Assembly: GCA_964391365.1 (NCBI GenBank)
Contig: CAYMKW010000141.1
Location: 1-5,468, forward strand
Length of the DNA: 5,468 nt
Direction of reading: 5' to 3'
DNA from: SXMI01 sp964391365
GTDB taxonomy: Bacteria; Actinomycetota; Acidimicrobiia; Acidimicrobiales; Microtrichaceae
Part shown: in pieces, positions 1-4,982 of the stretch
How positions within the stretch are numbered: position 1 is the first letter of the stretch
How the letters are laid out: each line of letters begins with the position of its first letter
Notes under the pieces: generated by a model
Databases searched by the model: none
The model's input: the letters and a program-made list of their open reading frames with translations, nothing else
What the model was told of the DNA's origin: nothing
Position numbers and translations under genes: made by a program

Positions 1-401
1 CCCTGGTTGACCTCGGGCAGCCCGAACCGAGTGCCCTCGGCCGCCACGATGACGTCGGCGTTGCCGACCAGGCCGATGCCACCGCCGAGGCAGTAGCCGT
101 GGACGGCGGCGATGACCGGGACCTCGCACTCGTAGACCGCCCGGAACGCCGCGAAGCAGCCCCGGTTCGCTCCGACCAGCGCGTCGAAGCCCTCGGTCTG
201 CTGCATCTCCTTGATGTCCACCCCGGCGTTGAAGCCGCGGCCCTCGGCCCGGAGCACGAGTGCGCCGACCTCCTGGTTGCGTCCGATCGCCGTCACCAGG
301 TCGGCGAGTTCGAACCAACCCGCGACGGTCAGGGCGTTGACCGGTGGGTGGTCCATGACCAGTTCGGCGACGCCGTCGGCGGTGGTGACGGTGAACCCCA
401 T
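1..401 (-). CDS. echA20: EchA20-like crotonase, steroid ring-D hydrolase (partial, C-terminus outside window)
   Basis: Crotonase-superfamily protein; 133 codons are visible and the gene runs off the left edge. In Mycobacterium, EchA20 hydrolyses the C-C bond of ring D in the bicyclic CoA thioester HIEC-CoA during cholesterol/steroid catabolism, giving a cyclohexene-CoA that IpdAB then opens. Seen here: a PPVNA motif at residues 19-23, the first oxyanion-hole loop FNAGVDIKEM (57-66), a long FAAFRAVYE helix (83-91), the second oxyanion segment GYCLGGGIGLVG (102-113) and FGLPEV (126-131). From memory these match mycobacterial EchA20 closely. The Glu144-equivalent of rat crotonase is Gly110, while the Glu164-equivalent is kept as Glu130, so it is not a standard hydratase. 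The ATG at 401 is supported by AGGAG 5 nt upstream. A DUF1023 hydrolase gene lies 97 nt upstream on the same strand, and no TANNNT hexamer occurs in that gap, so co-transcription is likely. Other crotonase functions are possible but less likely. Confidence 0.92.
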   Translation of the reverse strand, partial: MGFTVTTADGVAELVMDHPPVNALTVAGWFELADLVTAIGRNQEVGALVLRAEGRGFNAGVDIKEMQQTEGFDALVGANRGCFAAFRAVYECEVPVIAAVHGYCLGGGIGLVGNADVIVAAEGTRFGLPEVNQ

Positions 402-406
402 GGGTG

Positions 407-411
407 CTCCT
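407..411 (-). promoter_or_regulatory. Shine-Dalgarno of echA20
   Basis: AGGAG on the minus strand, 5 nt before the ATG at 401. A second purine-rich GAGGAAC lies just upstream (412-418). The strong SD contrasts with the first genes of the neighbouring transcripts, which lack one, and fits an internal operon gene. Confidence 0.8.
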
Positions 412-498
412 GTTCCTCGGCTTGCCCGGTGGGCCGGCTGACGGCCCCTGATGGTGACATGGCCCGGCTGGTGGCACGGTCGACCGACGGCCCCGGGA

Positions 499-1440
499 TC
501 ACGGACGACGAAGTGTGGACCGTACCGGCTCGCCCACCACGTCGGCGAGACCGGCGAGCACCACCGGGTCGCGGAGGTAGTCGCCGTGACCGGGGAGCGA
601 GGTGGGCAGTTGCTCCACCAATCGACGGGGATCGGCTCCGTACCGACCACCGGTCAGGGCCGGGACGGCGGCGATCGGGTCGCCGGCGGCGGTCGCCGAG
701 AGGACCCGCACCCCCCGGCGACCGAGCACCCGGTGCGGATCCTCGACGCCGATCCCCGGTGGCCCGAGCAGCACGGCGGTGTGGGCACCCGCGCCGAGGG
801 CGACCGCACGGGAGACGACGACGGCGCCGTAGCTGTGCCCGACGAGCACCACCTCGGCCGGCCCACCGGGTCGGTCGGGGAGGCGGAGCCGGGCGACCTC
901 GGCGACGAGGAGCCCCGCACCCTCGTTCGCCGGGCGCAGGTCGATCGCGCCCGGGACGGTGTCGGGCGGGTCGTAGCCGAGCCAGGACACGACGGCGAGG
1001 GACCCGACCGACGGGGCGAGCGCCTCGTGCACGGTCCGGGCTGCGGCCTCCAACGACGCCGCATCCTGCAGGTCGGTGCCGACGCCGGGTACCAGCACCA
1101 CGACGTTGGTGGCGCGCTCGTCACCGATCCGGTGGACGAACCGGCCGCCCCGGGACGCTTCGCTCCGGATGGTGGCCGAGGGCACCTCCCCCGCCGAGGC
1201 CGCCCGCTGCGCCCGAGCGTGGGTGACGAGTTCAGCCGCACGTCGATCGGCCTCGGACGCCGACCCGGACGCCGGACCGGCGATCCGGTGCTGGTGCGCC
1301 CGGAGGAGTTCCTCTGCGTCCGGTCCCGTCCACCCCGCACCGACCCGCGGCGGACGGGCGACCCGGCGGAGGCACTCGGCGAGGGCTCGGTGGACCCGGG
1401 CCAGTCGCTCCAGGTCGTCGGGGTCGGCACCGAGTCGCAC
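499..1440 (-). CDS. alpha/beta hydrolase, DUF1023 family, with WXG-like N-terminal helical region
   Basis: 313-residue protein with no signal peptide or membrane segment. Residues 1-80 are helical and carry LGADPDDLERLARV and a W37-T38-G39 motif followed by GPDAEELLRAH, like the WXG100-type helical hairpins often found before DUF1023. Residues about 110-300 form the hydrolase: beta strand NVVVLVPGVGTD (112-123), VVSWLGYDPP (150-159), nucleophile elbow GHSYG with Ser203, candidate acid Asp254 (AAGDPIA) and candidate base His285 (LPGHGDYL). The substrate is unknown. The GTG at 1440 is chosen because family members begin at the same LGADP segment and a TACGGT hexamer lies 6 nt upstream, so the message may be leaderless; no SD is visible. 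Reading further upstream in frame would run antisense through the divergent SDR. It precedes echA20 on the same strand and may share its transcript. A role in steroid or CoA-ester metabolism is inference only. Confidence 0.85.
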   Translation of the reverse strand: MRLGADPDDLERLARVHRALAECLRRVARPPRVGAGWTGPDAEELLRAHQHRIAGPASGSASEADRRAAELVTHARAQRAASAGEVPSATIRSEASRGGRFVHRIGDERATNVVVLVPGVGTDLQDAASLEAAARTVHEALAPSVGSLAVVSWLGYDPPDTVPGAIDLRPANEGAGLLVAEVARLRLPDRPGGPAEVVLVGHSYGAVVVSRAVALGAGAHTAVLLGPPGIGVEDPHRVLGRRGVRVLSATAAGDPIAAVPALTGGRYGADPRRLVEQLPTSLPGHGDYLRDPVVLAGLADVVGEPVRSTLRRP

Positions 1441-1451
1441 GGTCGGACCGT
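1439..1451. promoter_or_regulatory. candidate operator: 13-nt inverted repeat over the hydrolase -10 and start codon
   Basis: ACGGTC-G-GACCGT, perfect 6-bp arms around one base. It covers most of the -10 hexamer through the first two bases of the GTG start codon. A protein bound here would block transcription of the hydrolase and probably echA20. Short GC-rich palindromes also arise by chance, so this is only a candidate. Confidence 0.3.
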
Positions 1452-1452
1452 A
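1447..1452 (-). promoter_or_regulatory. -10 element (TACGGT), probably leaderless, for the DUF1023 hydrolase
   Basis: TACGGT on the minus strand matches the actinobacterial TANNNT -10 consensus and ends 6 nt before the GTG at 1440, placing the expected transcription start at or next to the start codon. No convincing -35 is seen. Confidence 0.5.
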
Positions 1453-1525
1453 CGTTCGCCGGTCGGTGCGGGTCAGCGGAGCGCAGTGCCCGCTCGACGG
1501 ACACCACCGTTCCCCGACCTGCCGG

Positions 1526-1531
1526 TATCGT
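1526..1531 (+). promoter_or_regulatory. -10 element (TATCGT), probably leaderless, for the SDR gene
   Basis: TATCGT matches TANNNT and ends 8 nt before the GTG at 1540. The intervening bases TCGGCCCC-type sequence contain no SD. No -35 hexamer is evident. With the minus-strand -10 at 1447-1452 it forms a compact divergent promoter region of 99 nt. Confidence 0.5.
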
Positions 1532-1539
1532 CGGCCCCC

Positions 1540-2334
1540 GTGGACCCCAACGCCGACCGCGACCGTCTCGACCACACCGGCCGGGTGGTCATCGTCACCG
1601 GGGGCAGCAAGGGGATCGGTCGGGTGCTCGTGGAGCGGTTCCTCGACTGGGGCGCCCAGGTCGTCACCTGCGGCCGGAACGAACCGGACGAACTCCCCGA
1701 GCGTGACGGCCGTCGGGCCGTGTTCGTGCCGGCCGACGTCCGAGATCCCGATCAGGCCGCGGCGGTGGTCGATGCCGCCGTGGACCGGTTCGGTCGCCTC
1801 GACGCCGTGGTCAACAATGCGGGCGGCGCACCCGCCGCCGATGCGGCCACGGCCTCGCCCCGGTTCAGCGAGTCGATCATCCGGCTGAACCTGCTCGCCC
1901 CGCTCCACGTCGCCCAACGGGCGCACCACCACTTCACGGCGGGTGCAGCCGGGCCGGACGGTGGCGTCGTGGTGAACATCGCGTCGGTCTCGGCCACCCG
2001 GCCCTCACCGGGGACGGCGGCCTACGGCGCGGCCAAGGCCGGGCTGTTGAGCCTCACCCAGTCGCTGGCGGTCGAGTGGGCCCCGACGACCCGGGTCGTG
2101 GCGATCGTCGCCGGACTGATCGCCACGGAACAGGCCGAGTTGCACTACGGCGACGACGACGCCCAGGCCCGGGTCGCGGCGACCGTGCCGGCCGGCCGTC
2201 TGGGCACGCCCGAGGACCTGGCCCAGGCGTGCCGCTGGCTCACCTCGCCGCTCGCGTCCTACGTGAGCGGATCGGCGGTGTGGCTGCACGGCGGCGGCGA
2301 ACGTCCGGCGTTCCTGTCGGCCGTCGAGGGCTGA
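1540..2334 (+). CDS. SDR-family NAD(P)-dependent oxidoreductase, probably steroid/CoA-ester catabolism
   Basis: 264-residue classical short-chain dehydrogenase/reductase, cytosolic, of normal family length. Rossmann cofactor loop TGGSKGIG (20-27), Asp67 in PADVRDP after the third strand, NNAGG (92-96), structural Asn117 (IIRLNLLAP), catalytic Ser149 (NIASVSA), Tyr162 and Lys166 (AAYGAAKAGL), then a C-terminal stretch ending HGGGERPAFL (250-259). CGRNEP after strand 2 has Arg46, compatible with NADP(H), but cofactor choice is not settled. The HGGGERPAFL tail recurs, from memory, in SDRs of actinobacterial steroid-type clusters; Rv3548c and Rv3549c beside echA20 in M. tuberculosis are the comparison. 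The substrate is likely a hydroxy- or keto-acyl intermediate, by context only. The GTG at 1540 is preferred: the Rossmann strand starts 16 residues later and a TATCGT lies 8 nt upstream. It is divergent from the DUF1023/echA20 pair and convergent with the LLM gene. Confidence 0.9.
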   Translation: MDPNADRDRLDHTGRVVIVTGGSKGIGRVLVERFLDWGAQVVTCGRNEPDELPERDGRRAVFVPADVRDPDQAAAVVDAAVDRFGRLDAVVNNAGGAPAADAATASPRFSESIIRLNLLAPLHVAQRAHHHFTAGAAGPDGGVVVNIASVSATRPSPGTAAYGAAKAGLLSLTQSLAVEWAPTTRVVAIVAGLIATEQAELHYGDDDAQARVAATVPAGRLGTPEDLAQACRWLTSPLASYVSGSAVWLHGGGERPAFLSAVEG

Positions 2335-2342
2335 ACCCGTCC

Positions 2343-2366
2343 CGCCCCGCCGGCGGAGCCGGGGCG
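2343..2366. terminator. GC hairpin between convergent SDR and LLM genes, possible bidirectional terminator
   Basis: CGCCCCG (2343-2349) can pair with CGGGGCG (2360-2366), a 7-bp all-GC stem with a 10-nt loop. It starts 8 nt after the SDR stop and lies 15 nt from the LLM stop. There is no U tract on either strand, as is common for proposed terminators in high-GC actinobacteria, so terminator function is inferred from position. Confidence 0.45.
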
Positions 2367-2381
2367 CGGGGCCCGGCCGCC

Positions 2382-3281
2382 TCAGACCAGACCGAGCGCC
2401 GCGGCGAGCTCCCGCCACTCGGTCCGCGGCAGGTGCAACTGGTCGGCTCCCAGCACCTGGACGCAGACGTGGTCCGCCCCGGCGTCAACGTGGGCCTGCA
2501 CCCTCGCCAGCGCGTCGTCCATGGTTCCCCACGCGACGATCGCATCGACCAGCCGGTCGGATCCGCCGTCGGCGACGTCCGCCTCGGTGAACCCCAGGCG
2601 GAGCAGGTTGTTGGCGTAGTTGGGCAGGCCCAGGTAGATGGCCATGTTCGCCCGGGCGGTCGCCCGCGCCGTCGTCGGGTCGGTGTCGAGCACGACCATC
2701 TGCTCGACCGCCAGCAACGGCTCCGGGCCCATCGTCTCCCGGGCGATCGCCGTGTGCTCCGGTGGCACGAAGTACGGGTGGGCGCCGGCGGTCCGCTCGG
2801 CGGCCAGCCGCAGCATCTTCGGTCCCAGCGCGGCCAGCACCATCTGCGCGGGCGGGTCCCCCATCGGCGCGAAGAAGAGCGCCTCCTGCATCCGGTCCAG
2901 GTACTCGACCATGCCGCTGTACGGCCTGGACCAGTCCTGCTTGCGGATGCCGGACACCAGGTGACCGTGGCTCACCCCCAACCCGAGCAGGAACCGGCCG
3001 GGGTAGGCCTCGTTGAGGGTCTGCATGGCGGCGTTGCAGGTGAGCGGGTCCCGGCCGTAGCGGTTCACGATGCCCGTGGCCACGACCATCGAGGATGTCG
3101 CCTCCAACAGGAACGCCGAGTGGACGAACGGCTCGCGGAAGACCGTCTCGGGGATCCACAGCGCCCCGAAGCCCAGCTCCTCGATCTCGGCCGCGCACTC
3201 CCGTGCCAGCGACGAGGGGACGGCGTCGAGCGCGCCGGTCCAGATGCCGTAGGTGCCGATGTCCACGTTGGGGTGCTGCAT
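2382..3281 (-). CDS. LLM-class oxidoreductase, probable F420-dependent (TIGR03620-like)
   Basis: 299-residue luciferase-like TIM-barrel oxidoreductase, expected to use coenzyme F420 (FMN cannot be excluded). Features in order: NVDIGTYGIWTGALD (5-19), ELGFGALWIPETVFREPFVH (35-54), SSMVVATGIVNRYGRDPL (63-80), GRFLLGLGVSHGHLV (95-109), LAALGPKMLRLAAERTAGA (149-167) with HPYFVPPEHT (168-177), YLGLPNY (216-222), and AHVDAGADHVCVQVL (263-277). From memory these signatures fit the MSMEG_4141-type F420 family and the protein is full length for it. The substrate is unknown. The ATG at 3281 lies directly before the first barrel strand. It starts 11 nt after the stop of the phosphodiesterase gene, suggesting an operon, but TAGGGT 8 nt before the ATG could also give it a leaderless promoter of its own; no good SD is present. 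F420 enzymes recur in steroid clusters (e.g. Rv3520c), though that one belongs to a different LLM subgroup. Confidence 0.88.
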   Translation of the reverse strand: MQHPNVDIGTYGIWTGALDAVPSSLARECAAEIEELGFGALWIPETVFREPFVHSAFLLEATSSMVVATGIVNRYGRDPLTCNAAMQTLNEAYPGRFLLGLGVSHGHLVSGIRKQDWSRPYSGMVEYLDRMQEALFFAPMGDPPAQMVLAALGPKMLRLAAERTAGAHPYFVPPEHTAIARETMGPEPLLAVEQMVVLDTDPTTARATARANMAIYLGLPNYANNLLRLGFTEADVADGGSDRLVDAIVAWGTMDDALARVQAHVDAGADHVCVQVLGADQLHLPRTEWRELAAALGLV

Positions 3282-3289
3282 GGGGCCGA

Positions 3290-3295
3290 ACCCTA
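3290..3295 (-). promoter_or_regulatory. possible internal -10 element (TAGGGT) for the LLM gene, overlapping the upstream stop codon
   Basis: TAGGGT on the minus strand fits TANNNT and ends 8 nt before the LLM ATG. Its first three bases are the TAG stop of the phosphodiesterase gene. It may give the LLM gene a second, leaderless message, or be a chance match within an operon junction. Confidence 0.3.
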
Positions 3296-4873
3296 CGACG
3301 TCGAGGTCGACGCGGTCCCGGTGGCCCCGCGGCCCGGGTCCAGGTAGAGGAACCCGAACGCCTCGTCCCGGACGTCCAGACCGGCATCCCGCAGCACCGG
3401 GGTCCAGTCGCCGTCCACACCGGGGAGCGATTCCTCCATCCCGTGGTCGGCGCAGAGGAAGAACGCGGTGCGCTCGAGCACGCCCCGTCGGTCGAGGGCG
3501 GCCACGATCTCGCCGATCCGGCCGTCCGAGTCGCGGATCGACGCCCGGGCGATCTCCGAGTGGGGTCCGCCCTCGTGGAACGCCGAGTCGGTGAGCGTCA
3601 GGTTCACCCACAGGAACCGCGGCAGCGGGTAGTCGGTGTCCAGGTAGCGACCCTCGATGATCCCGACGGCCTGCTCGACGCCGTGGTGGTCGACCAGGGT
3701 GTACGTCGCGTAGTCCTTCACGGGCCGGACGAACATCTCGGTGGCGTGCGGCAGACCTTCGGCGGAGCGGGGGAACGGCACCCGCACGCCACGTCGCATC
3801 AGGTCGAAGGTCGAGAAGACCGCACCGGGATCCGCCGGCTCGTTGACCGAGGCGGTGAAGGCGTCGGGCTCGGCCCGACGCAGCGCCGAGTGGATGCTGT
3901 CGGTCCCCGACGCCAGCGCGTCCATCGCCGTGGCCCACGTGGCGGGCGAGTTGGTCGTCACGCGCTCCTGACGGCCACGGTCCCACCACGCGTTGTGGAG
4001 GATCCCGTGGTGGCCGGGGTGCCGACCGGTGAGGATCGTGGTGTGGTTGGGCAGCGTGACCGTCGGCAGCGACGACACGATCCCGTGCTGCAGCGCCGTC
4101 CCCTCGGCGAGCAGCGCCGCGATGTTCGGCGCCTCGCCGGCGGCGACGACGTCGAAGAGCACGTTCGGGTTGCAGCCGTCGAGCAGGAACCCGACGACGA
4201 TCTCCGGTCGTTCGGTCGGGTCCAGCAGGTCGACCAGGACATCGCCGTCCTGGTGGGCGAGGAACGCGTCCTCCCGGGGGCGACCGTCGAGCCCCACGCC
4301 GCCGGTCGGCTCCAGGCCCAGCAGCGCCAGGACGGTCGGGGCGACGTCGACGAGCTGCGCCGGAACGTCGACCCAGCCGCGGCGGGCGGCACCGCACCCG
4401 GACACCAGGAACGGGGCCCGGCACTGGACGCTGGCGAGGGAGCCGTGCTCACCCAGGTGGCCGCCCATGGACGCCCAGTGGTGGGCGGCCGTGTGGACCA
4501 CGCACAGGTCGGGGGCAGCCGGGTGGTCGAAGAGCTGGGCGACCTGCTCGTGGGCGAACGGGTACGCGTTCTGCGTCCGGTCGGGTTGGAGGTTGGCCAG
4601 TTCCTCGGCCAACGGGGCGAAGCGGTCGATCGCCCGGTCCCCCAGCGGGTTGCGGCCACGGATCTCGGTCTCGGTGAAGACCCACTCGTGATCCCCGCCA
4701 TCGCCCACCGACCGTTCGAAGCGGACGGATCCGTCGTGGGCGTGGGCCTCGTAGCCGCCGTCCCGGGCCAGGAGCACCAGTTCGACGATCGGCTCGAGCG
4801 CCGAATCGCAGAGCAGGTGCAGGGCGGTCTCGACCGCGGCGTCGTCGGCGGGTGGGAGTTCGGTCGCGCTCAC
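3293..4873 (-). CDS. alkaline-phosphatase-superfamily phosphodiesterase/nucleotide pyrophosphatase-like protein, apparently circularly permuted
   Basis: 526-residue protein without a signal peptide, so probably cytosolic. The C-terminal part (about 222-512) has the metal and nucleophile motifs of the type I phosphodiesterase/NPP family: Asp232 (GFLLDGCN), Thr273 in SLPTVTLPNHTTILTG (268-283), HPGHHGILHNAWWD (285-298), Asp429 and His433 (TLTDSAFHEGGPHS), Asp476-His477 (LCADHGMEES). The final metal His normally follows the DHG motif, but the protein ends soon after it. Instead residues 100-190 carry the usual C-terminal half: APDLCVVHTAAHHW, GGHLGEHGSL (137-146, His139 or His143), CRAPFLVSGCG (151-161), and LVDVAPTVLALLGLEP (174-189). 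The substrate is unknown; a phosphodiester or phosphomonoester is expected. The GTG at 4873 is chosen because TACCCT lies 6 nt upstream; longer in-frame starts up to 5053 would run antisense into the DUF35 gene. The tail (512-526) is a low-complexity Gly/Ala/Thr/Ser stretch. It heads a pair with the LLM gene. Confidence 0.87.
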   Translation of the reverse strand: MSATELPPADDAAVETALHLLCDSALEPIVELVLLARDGGYEAHAHDGSVRFERSVGDGGDHEWVFTETEIRGRNPLGDRAIDRFAPLAEELANLQPDRTQNAYPFAHEQVAQLFDHPAAPDLCVVHTAAHHWASMGGHLGEHGSLASVQCRAPFLVSGCGAARRGWVDVPAQLVDVAPTVLALLGLEPTGGVGLDGRPREDAFLAHQDGDVLVDLLDPTERPEIVVGFLLDGCNPNVLFDVVAAGEAPNIAALLAEGTALQHGIVSSLPTVTLPNHTTILTGRHPGHHGILHNAWWDRGRQERVTTNSPATWATAMDALASGTDSIHSALRRAEPDAFTASVNEPADPGAVFSTFDLMRRGVRVPFPRSAEGLPHATEMFVRPVKDYATYTLVDHHGVEQAVGIIEGRYLDTDYPLPRFLWVNLTLTDSAFHEGGPHSEIARASIRDSDGRIGEIVAALDRRGVLERTAFFLCADHGMEESLPGVDGDWTPVLRDAGLDVRDEAFGFLYLDPGRGATGTASTSTS

Positions 4874-4879
4874 GGCGAC

Positions 4880-4885
4880 AGGGTA
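4880..4885 (-). promoter_or_regulatory. -10 element (TACCCT), probably leaderless, for the phosphodiesterase gene
   Basis: TACCCT on the minus strand fits TANNNT and ends 6 nt before the GTG at 4873, the classic leaderless spacing. No SD lies between them. It supports the GTG at 4873 over longer in-frame starts. Confidence 0.55.
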
Positions 4886-4927
4886 GGCGGGCCGACCGCG
4901 CCCTGCGGCCACGGCTCGGAAGCCCGC

Positions 4928-4933
4928 TATCCT
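4928..4933 (+). promoter_or_regulatory. -10 element (TATCCT) for the DUF35 gene
   Basis: TATCCT fits TANNNT. It lies 49 nt before the ATG at 4983, so the predicted transcript begins near 4940 and has a leader of about 40 nt with its own SD. No clear -35 hexamer was found around 4905-4911. Confidence 0.45.
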
Positions 4934-4943
4934 GCCCGCACGT

Positions 4944-4960
4944 TCTGACAGGTCGTCAGA
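4944..4960. promoter_or_regulatory. candidate operator: 17-nt inverted repeat TCTGAC-N5-GTCAGA
   Basis: TCTGAC (4944-4949), spacer AGGTC, GTCAGA (4955-4960): perfect 6-bp arms in the leader just after the predicted transcription start of the DUF35 gene. Size and placement suit a TetR-type repressor that senses a CoA thioester or lipid. It does not resemble the KstR2 consensus known from mycobacteria. It is relatively AT-rich for this DNA, which makes chance less likely. Binding protein unknown. Confidence 0.5.
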
Positions 4961-4971
4961 TCCGCCGAGCC

Positions 4972-4975
4972 GGAG
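4972..4975 (+). promoter_or_regulatory. Shine-Dalgarno of the DUF35 gene
   Basis: GGAG 7 nt before the ATG at 4983, within CCGGAGCGCAGCC. It decides the start together with the typical DUF35 N-terminus that follows. Confidence 0.65.
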
Positions 4976-4982
4976 CGCAGCC

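Noticed and set aside
477..486. Perfect 10-bp palindrome CGGTCGACCG in the hydrolase-echA20 gap
   Set aside because: Short and built from CG-rich words expected often in such DNA; no promoter element beside it and no U tract, so neither operator nor terminator is supported.
99..1226. Long plus-strand open frame opposite echA20 and the DUF1023 hydrolase
   Set aside because: Arg/Pro/Gly-rich low-complexity translation with no family motif; both minus-strand genes here have clear catalytic motifs. It is a high-GC antisense shadow.
451..1539. Long 5' extension of the SDR frame (start at 451)
   Set aside because: It lies antisense to the DUF1023 hydrolase; the SDR Rossmann fold begins just after the GTG at 1540.
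2382..4424. 680-codon reading of the LLM frame extended upstream through the phosphodiesterase
   Set aside because: Residues before the ATG at 3281 are Arg/Pro/Gly-rich and overlap a well-supported gene in another frame; the LLM homology starts at 3281.
4887..4927. GCGGGC...GCCCGC repeat arms in the phosphodiesterase/DUF35 promoter gap
   Set aside because: Arms of 6 bp separated by 29 nt in GC-rich DNA are expected by chance.
3095..4948. 617-codon plus-strand open frame opposite the phosphodiesterase and LLM genes
   Set aside because: Translation is Val/Arg/Gly/Gln-rich without recognisable domains and mirrors the codon pattern of the real minus-strand genes.
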